Assembly (NCBI GenBank): GCA_964057225.1
Contig: OZ059899.1
Span: forward strand, 2,356,001 to 2,420,000
Length of the DNA: 64,000 bases
Direction of reading: 5' to 3'
From: Auanema rhodensis
Taxonomy: Eukaryota > Nematoda > Chromadorea > Rhabditida > Rhabditidae
The position numbers and the translations under genes were made by a program. This document shows, piece after piece, positions 46,421 through 62,043 of this stretch. Numbering within the stretch: position 1 is the first letter of the stretch; the number at the start of each line of letters is the position of its first letter. The notes beneath the pieces were generated by a model. The model did no database searches. It saw nothing but the letters and a program-made list of their open reading frames with translations, and was not told where the DNA came from.

Positions 46421-49400
46421 CAAAATGTTTTTGGAAGCAATGTTGAGTGTACATGGAAACTCAACATACACTAATGCATCATTTTTCAAACGATCATAAC
46501 TAATTTTTGTATCAAACGTTTCTCAATGTAGTATAGTGCATTCGATGCGGATTTTTAAGCTGCGTCGATCTGTGTTATCAGATTTGCGCTAGCTTAAAAA
46601 TGCACCGAGATGTCAACTGATATAAGTTCACACTTATATCCTCGATTTTCACCCTGAAGAATTGATTTTTTCGTTGAATAACATTGTCTATCGTCTTTGC
46701 CTTGAAAAATGGAATCTAAAAACATCTACTTTTTGCTAAATTATTCTGAAATTTTTCGAAAAAATTTTTGTCAAAATGTTTTTGGAAGCAATGTTGAGTG
46801 TACATGGAAACTCAACATACACTAATGCATCATTTTTCAAACAATCATAACTAATTTGTGTATTAAGCGTTTCTCAATGTAGTATAGTGCATTCGATGCG
46901 GATTTTTAAGCTGCGTCGATCTGTGTTATCAGATTTGCGCTAGCTTAAAAATGCACCGAGATATCAACTGATATAAGTTCACACTTATATCCTCGATTTT
47001 CACCCTGAAGAATTGATTTTTTCGTTGAATAACATTGTCTATCGTCTTTGCCTTGAAAAATGGAATTTAAAAACATCTACTTTTTGCTAAATTATTTTGA
47101 AATTTTTCGAAAAAATTTTTGTCAAAATGTTTTTGGAAGCAATGTTGAGTGTACATGGAAACTCAACATACACTAATGCATCATTTTTCAAACAATCATA
47201 ACTAATTTGTGTATTAAGCGTTTCTCAATGTAATATAGTGCATTCGATGCGGATTTTTAAGCTGCGTCGATCTGTGTTATCAGATTTGCGCTAGCTTAAA
47301 AATGCACCGAGATATCAACTGATATAAGTTCACACTTATATCCTCGATTTTCACCCTGAAGAATTGATTTTTTCGTTGAATAACATTGTCTATCGTCTTT
47401 GCCTTGAAAAATGGAATTTAAAAACATCTACTTTTTGCTAAATTATTTTGAAATTTTTCGAAAAAATTTTTGTCAAAATGTTTTTGGAAGCAATGTTGAG
47501 TGTACATGGAAACTCAACATACACTAATGCATCATTTTTCAAACAATCATAACTAATTTGTGTATTAAGCGTTTCTCAATGTAATATAGTGCATTCGATG
47601 CGGATTTTTAAGCTGCGTCGATCTGTGTTATCAGATTTGCGCTAGCTTAAAAATGCACCGAGATATCAACTGATATAAGTTCACACTTATATCCTCGATT
47701 TTCACCCTGAAGAATTGATTTTTTCGTTGAATAACATTGTCTATCGTCTTTGCCTTGAAAAATGGAATCTAAAAACATCTACTTTTTGCTAAATTATTTT
47801 GAAATTTTTCGAAAAAATTTTTGTCAAAATGTTTTTGGAAGCAATGTTGAGTGTACATGGAAACTCAACATACACTAATGCATCATTTTTCAAACGATCA
47901 TAACTAATTTTTGTATCAAACGTTTCTCAATGTAGTATAGTGCATTCGATGCGGATTTTTAAGCTGCGTCGATCTGTGTTATCAGATTTGCGCTAGCTTA
48001 AAAATGCACCGAGATATCAACTGATATAAGTTCACACTTATATCCTCGATTTTCACCCTGAAGAATTGATTTTTTCGTTGAATAACATTGTCTATCGTCT
48101 TTGCCTTGAAAAATGGAATCTAAAAACATCTACTTTTTGCTAAATTATTTTGAAATTTTTCGAAAAAATTTTTGTCAAAATGTTTTTGGAAGCAATGTTG
48201 AGTGTACATGGAAACTCAACATACACTAATGCATCATTTTTCAAACGATCATAACTAATTTTTGTATCAAACGTTTCTCAATGTAGTATAGTGCATTCGA
48301 TGCGGATTTTTAAGCTGCGTCGATCTGTGTTATCAGATTTGCGCTAGCTTAAAAATGCACCGAGATATCAACTGATATAAGTTCACACTTATATCCTCGA
48401 TTTTCACCCTGAAGAATTAATTTTTTCGTTGAATAACATTGTCCATCGTCTTTGCCTTGAAAAATGGAATCTAAAAACATCTACTTTTTGCTAAATTATT
48501 TTGAAATTTTTGGAAAACATTTTTGTCAAAATGTTTTTGGAAGCAATGTTGAGTGTACATGGAAACTCAACATACACTAATGCATCATTTTTCAAACAAT
48601 CATAACTAATTTGTGTATTAAGCGTTTCTCAATGTAGTATAGTGCATTCGATGCGGATTTTTAAGCTGCGTCGATCTGTGTTATCAGATTTGCGCTAGCT
48701 TAAAAATGCACCGAGATATCAACTGATATAAGTTCACACTTATATCCTCGATTTTCACCCTGAAGAATTAATTTTTTCGTTGAATAACATTGTCCATCGT
48801 CTTTGCCTTGGAAAATGGAATCTAAAAACATCTACTTTTTGCTAAATTATTTTGAAATTTTTCGAAAAAATTTTTGTCAAAATGTTTTTGGAAGCAATGT
48901 TGAGTGTACATGGAAACTCAACATACACTAATGCATCATTTTTCAAACAATCATAACTAATTTGTGTATTAAGCGTTTCTCAATGTAGTATAGTGCATTC
49001 GATGCGGATTTTTAAGCTGCGTCGATCTGTGTTATCAGATTTGCGCTAGCTTAAAAATGCACCGAGATATCAACTGATATAAGTTCACACTTATATCCTC
49101 GATTTTCACCCTGAAGAATTGATTTTTTCGTTGAATAACATTGTCTATCGTCTTTGCCTTGAAAAATGGAATCTAAAAACATCTACTTTTTGCTAAATTA
49201 TTTTGAAATTTTTCGAAAAAATTTTTGTCAAAATGTTTTTGGAAGCAATGTTGAGTGTACATGGAAACTCAACATACACTAATGCATCATTTTTCAAACG
49301 ATCATAACTAATTTTTGTATCAAACGTTTCTCAATGTAGTATAGTGCATTCGATGCGAATTTTTAAGCTGCGTCGATCTGTGTTATCAGATTTGCGCTAG

Positions 49401-52400
49401 CTTAAAAATGCACCGAGATATCAACTGATATAAGTTCACACTTATATCCTCGATTTTCACCCTGAAGAATTAATTTTTTCGTTGAATAACATTGTCCATC
49501 GTCTTTGCCTTGAAAAATGGAATCTAAAAACATCTACTTTTTGCTAAATTATTTTGAAATTTTTGGAAAACATTTTTGTCAAAATGTTTTTGGAAGCAAT
49601 GTTGAGTGTACATGGAAACTCAACATACACTAATGCATCATTTTTCAAACAATCATAACTAATTTGTGTATTAAGCGTTTCTCAATGTAGTATAGTGCAT
49701 TCGATGCGGATTTTTAAGCTGCGTCGATCTGTGTTATCAGATTTGCGCTAGCTTAAAAATGCACCGAGATATCAACTGATATAAGTTCACACTTATATCC
49801 TCGATTTTCACCCTGAAGAATTGATTTTTTCGTTGAATAACATTGTCTATCGTCTTTGCCTTGAAAAATGGAATCTAAAAACATCTACTTTTTGCTAAAT
49901 TATTTTGAAATTTTTCGAAAAAATTTTTGTCAAAATGTTTTTGGAAGCAATGTTGAGTGTACATGGAAACTCAACATACACTAATGCATCATTTTTCAAA
50001 CGATCATAACTAATTTTTGTATCAAGCGTTTCTCAATGTAGTATAGTGCATTCGATGCGGATTTTTAAGCTGCGTCGATCTGTGTTATCAGATTTGCGCT
50101 AGCTTAAAAATGCACCGAGATATCAACTGATATAAGTTCACACTTATATCCTCGATTTTCACCCTGAAGAATTAATTTTTTCGTTGAATAACATTGTCCA
50201 TCGTCTTTGCCTTGAAAAATGGAATCTAAAAACATCTACTTTTTGCTAAATTATTTTGAAATTTTTGGAAAAAATTTTTGTCAAAATGTTTTTGGAAGCA
50301 ATGTTGAGTGTACATGGAAACTCAACATACACTAATGCATCATTTTTCAAACAATCATAACTAATTTGTGTATTAAGCGTTTCTCAATGTAGTATAGTGC
50401 ATTCGATGCGGATTTTTAAGCTGCGTCGATCTGTGTTATCAGATTTGCGCTAGCTTAAAAATGCACCGAGATATCAACTGATATAAGTTCACACTTATAT
50501 CCTCGCTTTTCACCCTGAAGAATTGATTTTTTCGTTGAATAACATTGTCTATTGTCTTTGCCTTGAAAAATGGAATCTAAAAACATCTACTTTTTGCTAA
50601 ATTATTTTGAAATTTTTCGAAAAAATGTTTGTCAAAATGTTTTTGGAAGCAATGTTGAGTGTACATGGAAACTCAACATACACTAATGCATCATTTTTCA
50701 AACGATCATAACTAATTTTTGTATCAAGCGTTTCTCAATGTAGTATAGTGCATTCGATGCGGATTTTTAAGCTGCGTCGATCTGTGTTATCAGATTTGCG
50801 CTAGCTTAAAGATGCACCGAGATATCAACTGATATAAGTTCACACTTATATCCTCGATTTTCACCCTGAAGAATTGATTTTTTCGTTGAATAACATTGTC
50901 TATCGTCTTTGCCTTGAAAAATGGAATCTAAAAACATCTACTTTTTGCTAAATTATTTTGAAATTTTTCGAAAAAATTTTTGTCAAAATGTTTTTGGAAG
51001 CAATGTTGAGTGTACATGGAAACTCAACATACACTAATGCATCATTTTTCAAACGATCATAACTAATTTTTGTATCAAACGTTTCTCAATGTAGTATAGT
51101 GCATTCGATGCGGATTTTTAAGCTGCGTCGATCTGTGTTATCAGATTTGCGCTAGCTTAAAAATGCACCGAGATATCAACTGATATAAGTTCACACTTAT
51201 ATCCTCGATTTTCACCCTGAAGAATTAATTTTTTCGTTGAATAACATTGTCCATCGTCTTTGCCTTGAAAAATGGAATCTAAAAACATCTACTTTTTGCT
51301 AAATTATTTTGAAATTTTTGGAAAAAATTTTTGTCAAAATGTTTTTGGAAGCAATGTTGAGTGTACATGGAAACTCAACATACACTAATGCATCATTTTT
51401 CAAACAATCATAACTAATTTGTGTATTAAGCGTTTCTCAATGTAGTATAGTGCATTCGATGCGGATTTTTAAGCTGCGTCGATCTGTGTTATCAGATTTG
51501 CGCTAGCTTAAAAATGCACCGAGATATCAACTGATATAAGTTCACACTTATATCCTCGCTTTTCACCCTGAAGAATTGATTTTTTCGTTGAATAACATTG
51601 TCTATCGTCTTTGCCTTAAAAAATGGAATCTAAAAACATCTACTTTTTGCTAAATTATTTTGAAATTTTTCGAAAAAATGTTTGTCAAAATGTTTTTGGA
51701 AGCAATGTTGAGTGTACATGGAAACTCAACATACACTAATGCATCATTTTTCAAACGATCATAACTAATTTTTGTATCAAGCGTTTCTCAATGTAGTATA
51801 GTGCATTCGATGCGGATTTTTAAGCTGCGTCGATCTGTGTTATCAGATTTGCGCTAGCTTAAAGATGCACCGAGATATCAACTGATATAAGTTCACACTT
51901 ATATCCTCGATTTTCACCCTGAAGAATTAATTTTTTCGTTGAATAACATTGTCCATCGTCTTTGCCTTGGAAAATGGAATCTAAAAACATCTACTTTTTG
52001 CTAAATTATTTTGAAATTTTTGGAAAAAATTTTTGTCAAAATGTTTTTGGAAGCAATGTTGAGTGTACATGGAAACTCAACATACACTAATGCATCATTT
52101 TTCAAACGATCATAACTAATTTTTGTATCAAACGTTTCTCAATGTAGTATAGTGCATTCGATGCGGATTTTTAAGCTGCGTCGATCTGTGTTATCAGATT
52201 TGCGCTAGCTTAAAAATGCACCGAGATATCAACTGATATAAGTTCACACTTATATCCTCGCTTTTCACCCTGAAGAATTGATTTTTTCGTTGAATAACAT
52301 TGTCTATCGTCTTTGCCTTGAAAAATAGAATCTAAAAACATCTACTTTTTGCTAAATTATTTTGAAATTTTTCGAAAAAATTTTTGTCAAAATGTTTTTG

Positions 52401-52917
52401 GAAGCAATGTTGAGTGTACATGGAAATTCAACATACACTAATGCATCATTTTTCAAACAATCATAACTAATTTGTGTATTAAGCGTTTCTCAATGTAGTA
52501 TAGTGCATTCGATGCGGATTTTTAAGCTGCGTCGATCTGTGTTATCAGATTTGCGCTAGCTTAAAAATGCACCGAGATATCAACTGATATAAGTTCACAC
52601 TTATATCCTCGATTTTCACCCTGAAGAATTAATTTTTTCGTTGAATAACATTGTCCATCGTCTTTGCCTTGAAAAATGGAATCTAAAAACATCTACTTTT
52701 TGCTAAATTATTTTGAAATTTTAGGAAAAAATTTTTGTCAAAATGTTTTTGGAAGCAATGTTGAGTGTACATGGAAACTCAACATACACTAATGCATCAT
52801 TTTTCAAACAATCATAACTAATTTGTGTATTAAGCGTTTCTCAATGTAGTATAGTGCATTCGATGCGGATTTTTAAGCTGCGTCGATCTGTGTTATCAGA
52901 TTTGCGCTAGCTTAAAG

Positions 52918-55900
52918 ATGCACCGAGATATCAACTGATATAAGTTCACACTTATATCCTCGATTTTCACCCTGAAGAATTAATTTTTTCGTTGAATAAC
53001 ATTGTCCATCGTCTTTGCCTTGGAAAATGGAATCTAAAAACATCTACTTTTTGCTAAATTATTTTGAAATTTTTGGAAAAAATCTTTGTCAAAATGTTTT
53101 TGGAAGCAATGTTGAGTGTACATGGAAACTCAACATACACTAATGCATCATTTTTCAAACGATCATAACTAATTTTTGTATCAAACGTTTCTCAATGTAG
53201 TATATTGCATTCGATGCGGATTTTTAAGCTGCGTCAATCTGTGTTATCAGATTTGCGCTAGCTTAAAAATGCACCGAGATATCAACTGATATAAGTTCAC
53301 ACTTATATCCTCGATTTTCACCCTGAAGAATTGATTTTTTCGTTGAATAACATTGTCTATCGTCTTTGCCTTGAAAAATAGAATCTAAAAACATCTACTT
53401 TTTGCTAAATTATTTTGAAATTTTTCGAAAAAATTTTTGTCAAAATGTTTTTGGAAGCAATGTTGAGTGTACATGGAAATTCAACATACACTAATGCATC
53501 ATTTTTCAAACAATCATAACTAATTTGTGTATTAAGCGTTTCTCAATGTAGTATAGTGCATTCGATGCGGATTTTTGAGCTGCGTCGATCTGTGTTATCA
53601 GATTTGCGCTAGCTTAAAAATGCACCGAGATATCAACTGATATAAGTTCACACTTATATCCTCGATTTTCACCCTGAAGAATTGATTTTTTCGTTGAATA
53701 ACATTGTCTATCGTTTTTGCCTTGAAAAATGGAATTTAAAAACATCTACTTTTTGCTAAATTATTTTGAAATTTTTCGAAAAAATTTTTGTCAAAATGTT
53801 TTTGGAAGCAATGTTGAGTGTACATGGAAACTCAACATACACTAATGCATCATTTTTCAAACAATCATAACTAATTTGTGTATTAAGCTTTTCTCAATGT
53901 AGTATAGTGCATTCGATGCGGATTTTTAAGCTGCGTCGATCTGTGTCATCAGATTTGCGCTAGCTTAAAAATGCACCGAGATATCAACTGATATAAGTTC
54001 ACACTTATATCCTCGATTTTCACCCTGAAGAATTGATTTTTTCGTTGAATAACATTGTCTATCGTCTTTGCCTTGAAAAATGGAATCTAAAAACATCTAC
54101 TTTTTGCTAAATTATTTTGAAATTTTTCGAAAAAATTTTTGTCAAAATGTTTTTGGAAGCAATGTTGAGTGTACATGGAAACTCAACATACACTAATGCA
54201 TCATTTTTCAAACGATCATAACTAATTTTTGTATCAAGCGTTTCTCAATGTAGTATAGTGCATTCGATGCGGATTTTTAAGCTGCGTCGATCTGTGTTAT
54301 CAGATTTGCGCTAGCTTAAAAATGCACCGAGATATCAACTGATATAAGTTCACACTTATATCCTCGATTTTCACCCTGAAGAATTAATTTTTTCGTTGAA
54401 TAACATTGTCCATCGTCTTTGCCTTGAAAAATGGAATCTAAAAACATCTACTTTTTGCTAAATTATTTTGAAATTTTTGGAAAAAATTTTTGTCAAAATG
54501 TTTTTGGAAGCAATGTTGAGTGTACATGGAAACTCAACATACACTAATGCATCATTTTTCAAACAATCATAACTAATTTGTGTATTAAGCGTTTCTCAAT
54601 GTAGTATAGTGCATTCGATGCGGATTTTTAAGCTGCGTCGATCTGTGTTATCAGATTTGCGCTAGCTTAAAAATGCACCGAGATATCAACTGATATAAGT
54701 TCACACTTATATCCTCGATTTTCACCCTGAAGAATTGATTTTTTCGTTGAATAACATTGTCTATCGTCTTTGCCTTGAAAAATGGAATCTAAAAACATCT
54801 ACTTTTTGCTAAATTATTTTGAAATTTTTCGAAAAAATTTTTGTCAAAATGTTTTTGGAAGCAATGTTGAGTGTACATGGAAACTCAACATACACTAATG
54901 CATCATTTTTCAAACGATCATAACTAATTTTTGTATCAAGCGTTTCTCAATGTAGTATAGTGCATTCGATGCGGATTTTTAAGCTGCGTCGATCTGTGTT
55001 ATCAGATTTGCGCTAGCTTAAAAATGCACCGAGATATCAACTGATATAAGTTCACACTTATATCCTCGATTTTCACCCTGAAGAATTGATTTTTTCGTTG
55101 AATACCATTGTCTATCGTCTTTGCCTTGAAAAATGGAATTTAAAAACATCTACTTTTTGCTAAATTATTTTGAAATTTTTCGAAAACATTTTTGTCAAAA
55201 TGTTTTTGGAAGCAATGTTGAGTGTACATGGAAACTCAACATACACTAATGCATCATTTTTCAAACGATCATAACTAATTTTTGTATCAAGCGTTTCTCA
55301 ATGTAGTATAGTGCATTCGATGCGGATTTTTAAGCTGCGTCGATCTGTGTTATCAGATTTGCGCTAGCTTAAAAATGCACCGAGATATCAACTGATATAA
55401 GTTCACACTTATATCCTCGATTTTCACCCTGAAGAATTAATTTTTTCGTTGAATAACATTGTCCATCGTCTTTGCCTTGGAAAATGGAATCTAAAAACAT
55501 CTACTTTTTGCTAAATTATTTTGAAATTTTTGGAAAAAATTTTTGTCAAAATGTTTTTGGAAGCAATGTTGAGTGTACATGGAAACTCAACATACACTAA
55601 TGCATCATTTTTCAAACGATCATAACTAATTTTTGTATCAAACGTTTCTCAATGTAGTATAGTGCATTCGATGCGGATTTTTAAGCTGCGTCGATCTGTG
55701 TCATCAGATTTGCGCTAGCTTAAAAATGCACCGAGATATCAACTGATATAAGTTCACACTTATATCCTCGATTTTCACCCTGAAGAATTGATTTTTTTGT
55801 TGAATAACATTGTCTATCGTCTTTGCCTTGAAAAATGGAATCTAAAAACATCTACTTTTTGCTAAATTATTTTGAAATTTTTCGAAAAAATTTTTGTCAA

Positions 55901-57480
55901 AATGTTTTTGGAAGCAATGTTGAGTGTACATGGAAACTCAACATACACTAATGCATCATTTTTCAAACGATCATAACTAATTTTTGTATCAAGCGTTTCT
56001 CAATGTAGTATAGTGCATTCAATGCGGATTTTTAAGCTGCGTCGATCTGTGTTATCAGATTTGCGCTAGCTTAAAAATGCACCGAGATATCAACTGATAT
56101 AAGTTCACACTTATATCCTCGATTTTCACCCTGAAGAATTAATTTTTTCGTTGAATAACATTGTCCATCGTCTTTGCCTTGAAAAATGGAATCTAAAAAC
56201 ATCTACTTTTTGCTAAATTATTTTGAAATTTTTGGAAAAAATTTTTGTCAAAATGTTTTTGGAAGCAATGTTGAGTGTACATGGAAACTCAACATACACT
56301 AATGCATCATTTTTCAAACGATCATAACTAATTTTTGTATCAAACGTTTCTCAATGTAGTATAGTGCATTCGATGCGGATTTTTAAGCTGCGTCGATCTG
56401 TGTTATCAGATTTGCGCTAGCTTAAAAATGCACCGAGATATCAACTGATATAAGTTCACACTTATATCCTCGATTTTCACCCTGAAGAATTGATTTTTTC
56501 GTTGAATAACATTGTCTATCGTCTTTGCCTTGAAAAATGGAATCTAAAAACATCTACTTTTTGCTAAATTATTTTGAAATTTTTCGAAAAAATTTTTGTC
56601 AAAATGTTTTTGGAAGCAATGTTGAGTGTACATGGAAACTCAACATACACTAATGCATCATTTTTCAAACAATCATAACTAATTTGTGTATTAAGCGTTT
56701 TTCAATGTAGTATAGTGCATTCGATGCGGATTTTTAAGCTGCGTCGATCTGTGTCATCAGATTTGCGCTAGCTTAAAAATGCACCGAGATATCAACTGAT
56801 ATAAGTTCACACTTATATCCTCGATTTTCACCCTGAAGAATTGATTTTTTCGTTGAATAACATTGTCTATCGTCTTTGCCTTGAAAAATGGAATCTAAAA
56901 ACATCTACTTTTTGCTAAATTATTTTGAAATTTTTCGAAAAAATTTTTGTCAAAATGTTTTTGGAAGCAATGTTGAGTGTACATGGAAACTCAACATACA
57001 CTAATGCATCATTTTTCAAACGATCATAACTAATTTTTGTATCAAGCGTTTCTCAATGTAGTATAGTGCATTCAATGCGGATTTTTAAGCTGCGTCGATC
57101 TGTGTTATCAGATTTGCGCTAGCTTAAAAATGCACCGAGATATCAACTGATATAAGTTCACACTTATATCCTCGATTTTCACCCTGAAGAATTAATTTTT
57201 TCGTTGAATAACATTGTCCATCGTCTTTGCCTTGAAAAATGGAATCTAAAAACATCTACTTTTTGCTAAATTATTTTGAAATTTTTGGAAAAAATTTTTG
57301 TCAAAATGTTTTTGGAAGCAATGTTGAGTGTACATGGAAACTCAACATACACTAATGCATCATTTTTCAAACAATCATAACTAATTTGTGTATTAAGCGT
57401 TTCTCAATGTAGTATAGTGCATTCGATGCGGATTTTTAAGCTGCGTCGATCTGTGTTATCAGATTTGCGCTAGCTTAAAA
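52918..57480 (+). repeat. 13-monomer higher-order unit, copy 1 (4563 bp)
   Basis: Private variants here all recur 4563 bp (13 x 351) later: AATCTTTGTC at 53081, TATATTGCAT at 53201, GCGTCAATCTG near 53231, GGAAATTCAAC near 53475, AATACCATTG at 55101, AATGCGG at 56021 and 57074, and several GTGTCATCAG sites. The left limit is set by CTTAAAGATGC near 52910, which is not repeated. Confidence 0.85.
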
Positions 57481-60400
57481 ATGCACCGAGATATCAACTG
57501 ATATAAGTTCACACTTATATCCTCGATTTTCACCCTGAAGAATTAATTTTTTCGTTGAATAACATTGTCCATCGTCTTTGCCTTGGAAAATGGAATCTAA
57601 AAACATCTACTTTTTGCTAAATTATTTTGAAATTTTTGGAAAAAATCTTTGTCAAAATGTTTTTGGAAGCAATGTTGAGTGTACATGGAAACTCAACATA
57701 CACTAATGCATCATTTTTCAAACGATCATAACTAATTTTTGTATCAAACGTTTCTCAATGTAGTATATTGCATTCGATGCGGATTTTTAAGCTGCGTCAA
57801 TCTGTGTTATCAGATTTGCGCTAGCTTAAAAATGCACCGAGATATCAACTGATATAAGTTCACACTTATATCCTCGATTTTCACCCTGAAGAATTGATTT
57901 TTTCGTTGAATAACATTGTCTATCGTCTTTGCCTTGAAAAATAGAATCTAAAAACATCTACTTTTTGCTAAATTATTTTGAAATTTTTCGAAAAAATTTT
58001 TGTCAAAATGTTTTTGGAAGCAATGTTGAGTGTACATGGAAATTCAACATACACTAATGCATCATTTTTCAAACAATCATAACTAATTTGTGTATTAAGC
58101 GTTTCTCAATGTAGTATAGTGCATTCGATGCGGATTTTTGAGCTGCGTCGATCTGTGTTATCAGATTTGCGCTAGCTTAAAAATGCACCGAGATATCAAC
58201 TGATATAAGTTCACACTTATATCCTCGATTTTCACCCTGAAGAATTGATTTTTTCGTTGAATAACATTGTCTATCGTTTTTGCCTTGAAAAATGGAATTT
58301 AAAAACATCTACTTTTTGCTAAATTATTTTGAAATTTTTCGAAAAAATTTTTGTCAAAATGTTTTTGGAAGCAATGTTGAGTGTACATGGAAACTCAACA
58401 TACACTAATGCATCATTTTTCAAACAATCATAACTAATTTGTGTATTAAGCTTTTCTCAATGTAGTATAGTGCATTCGATGCGGATTTTTAAGCTGCGTC
58501 GATCTGTGTCATCAGATTTGCGCTAGCTTAAAAATGCACCGAGATATCAACTGATATAAGTTCACACTTATATCCTCGATTTTCACCCTGAAGAATTGAT
58601 TTTTTCGTTGAATAACATTGTCTATCGTCTTTGCCTTGAAAAATGGAATCTAAAAACATCTACTTTTTGCTAAATTATTTTGAAATTTTTCGAAAAAATT
58701 TTTGTCAAAATGTTTTTGGAAGCAATGTTGAGTGTACATGGAAACTCAACATACACTAATGCATCATTTTTCAAACGATCATAACTAATTTTTGTATCAA
58801 GCGTTTCTCAATGTAGTATAGTGCATTCGATGCGGATTTTTAAGCTGCGTCGATCTGTGTTATCAGATTTGCGCTAGCTTAAAAATGCACCGAGATATCA
58901 ACTGATATAAGTTCACACTTATATCCTCGATTTTCACCCTGAAGAATTAATTTTTTCGTTGAATAACATTGTCCATCGTCTTTGCCTTGAAAAATGGAAT
59001 CTAAAAACATCTACTTTTTGCTAAATTATTTTGAAATTTTTGGAAAAAATTTTTGTCAAAATGTTTTTGGAAGCAATGTTGAGTGTACATGGAAACTCAA
59101 CATACACTAATGCATCATTTTTCAAACAATCATAACTAATTTGTGTATTAAGCGTTTCTCAATGTAGTATAGTGCATTCGATGCGGATTTTTAAGCTGCG
59201 TCGATCTGTGTTATCAGATTTGCGCTAGCTTAAAAATGCACCGAGATATCAACTGATATAAGTTCACACTTATATCCTCGATTTTCACCCTGAAGAATTG
59301 ATTTTTTCGTTGAATAACATTGTCTATCGTCTTTGCCTTGAAAAATGGAATCTAAAAACATCTACTTTTTGCTAAATTATTTTGAAATTTTTCGAAAAAA
59401 TTTTTGTCAAAATGTTTTTGGAAGCAATGTTGAGTGTACATGGAAACTCAACATACACTAATGCATCATTTTTCAAACGATCATAACTAATTTTTGTATC
59501 AAGCGTTTCTCAATGTAGTATAGTGCATTCGATGCGGATTTTTAAGCTGCGTCGATCTGTGTTATCAGATTTGCGCTAGCTTAAAAATGCACCGAGATAT
59601 CAACTGATATAAGTTCACACTTATATCCTCGATTTTCACCCTGAAGAATTGATTTTTTCGTTGAATACCATTGTCTATCGTCTTTGCCTTGAAAAATGGA
59701 ATTTAAAAACATCTACTTTTTGCTAAATTATTTTGAAATTTTTCGAAAACATTTTTGTCAAAATGTTTTTGGAAGCAATGTTGAGTGTACATGGAAACTC
59801 AACATACACTAATGCATCATTTTTCAAACGATCATAACTAATTTTTGTATCAAGCGTTTCTCAATGTAGTATAGTGCATTCGATGCGGATTTTTAAGCTG
59901 CGTCGATCTGTGTTATCAGATTTGCGCTAGCTTAAAAATGCACCGAGATATCAACTGATATAAGTTCACACTTATATCCTCGATTTTCACCCTGAAGAAT
60001 TAATTTTTTCGTTGAATAACATTGTCCATCGTCTTTGCCTTGGAAAATGGAATCTAAAAACATCTACTTTTTGCTAAATTATTTTGAAATTTTTGGAAAA
60101 AATTTTTGTCAAAATGTTTTTGGAAGCAATGTTGAGTGTACATGGAAACTCAACATACACTAATGCATCATTTTTCAAACGATCATAACTAATTTTTGTA
60201 TCAAACGTTTCTCAATGTAGTATAGTGCATTCGATGCGGATTTTTAAGCTGCGTCGATCTGTGTCATCAGATTTGCGCTAGCTTAAAAATGCACCGAGAT
60301 ATCAACTGATATAAGTTCACACTTATATCCTCGATTTTCACCCTGAAGAATTGATTTTTTTGTTGAATAACATTGTCTATCGTCTTTGCCTTGAAAAATG

Positions 60401-62043
60401 GAATCTAAAAACATCTACTTTTTGCTAAATTATTTTGAAATTTTTCGAAAAAATTTTTGTCAAAATGTTTTTGGAAGCAATGTTGAGTGTACATGGAAAC
60501 TCAACATACACTAATGCATCATTTTTCAAACGATCATAACTAATTTTTGTATCAAGCGTTTCTCAATGTAGTATAGTGCATTCAATGCGGATTTTTAAGC
60601 TGCGTCGATCTGTGTTATCAGATTTGCGCTAGCTTAAAAATGCACCGAGATATCAACTGATATAAGTTCACACTTATATCCTCGATTTTCACCCTGAAGA
60701 ATTAATTTTTTCGTTGAATAACATTGTCCATCGTCTTTGCCTTGAAAAATGGAATCTAAAAACATCTACTTTTTGCTAAATTATTTTGAAATTTTTGGAA
60801 AAAATTTTTGTCAAAATGTTTTTGGAAGCAATGTTGAGTGTACATGGAAACTCAACATACACTAATGCATCATTTTTCAAACGATCATAACTAATTTTTG
60901 TATCAAACGTTTCTCAATGTAGTATAGTGCATTCGATGCGGATTTTTAAGCTGCGTCGATCTGTGTTATCAGATTTGCGCTAGCTTAAAAATGCACCGAG
61001 ATATCAACTGATATAAGTTCACACTTATATCCTCGATTTTCACCCTGAAGAATTGATTTTTTCGTTGAATAACATTGTCTATCGTCTTTGCCTTGAAAAA
61101 TGGAATCTAAAAACATCTACTTTTTGCTAAATTATTTTGAAATTTTTCGAAAAAATTTTTGTCAAAATGTTTTTGGAAGCAATGTTGAGTGTACATGGAA
61201 ACTCAACATACACTAATGCATCATTTTTCAAACAATCATAACTAATTTGTGTATTAAGCGTTTTTCAATGTAGTATAGTGCATTCGATGCGGATTTTTAA
61301 GCTGCGTCGATCTGTGTCATCAGATTTGCGCTAGCTTAAAAATGCACCGAGATATCAACTGATATAAGTTCACACTTATATCCTCGATTTTCACCCTGAA
61401 GAATTGATTTTTTCGTTGAATAACATTGTCTATCGTCTTTGCCTTGAAAAATGGAATCTAAAAACATCTACTTTTTGCTAAATTATTTTGAAATTTTTCG
61501 AAAAAATTTTTGTCAAAATGTTTTTGGAAGCAATGTTGAGTGTACATGGAAACTCAACATACACTAATGCATCATTTTTCAAACGATCATAACTAATTTT
61601 TGTATCAAGCGTTTCTCAATGTAGTATAGTGCATTCAATGCGGATTTTTAAGCTGCGTCGATCTGTGTTATCAGATTTGCGCTAGCTTAAAAATGCACCG
61701 AGATATCAACTGATATAAGTTCACACTTATATCCTCGATTTTCACCCTGAAGAATTAATTTTTTCGTTGAATAACATTGTCCATCGTCTTTGCCTTGAAA
61801 AATGGAATCTAAAAACATCTACTTTTTGCTAAATTATTTTGAAATTTTTGGAAAAAATTTTTGTCAAAATGTTTTTGGAAGCAATGTTGAGTGTACATGG
61901 AAACTCAACATACACTAATGCATCATTTTTCAAACAATCATAACTAATTTGTGTATTAAGCGTTTCTCAATGTAGTATAGTGCATTCGATGCGGATTTTT
62001 AAGCTGCGTCGATCTGTGTTATCAGATTTGCGCTAGCTTAAAA
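57481..62043 (+). repeat. 13-monomer higher-order unit, copy 2 (4563 bp)
   Basis: Matches copy 1 at every marker checked: 57644, 57764, 58034, 59664, 60584, 61637. The match ends before 62105, where GATTG replaces TAATT. It contains a nested trimer repeat (1053 bp between the two AATGCGG sites). Confidence 0.85.
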
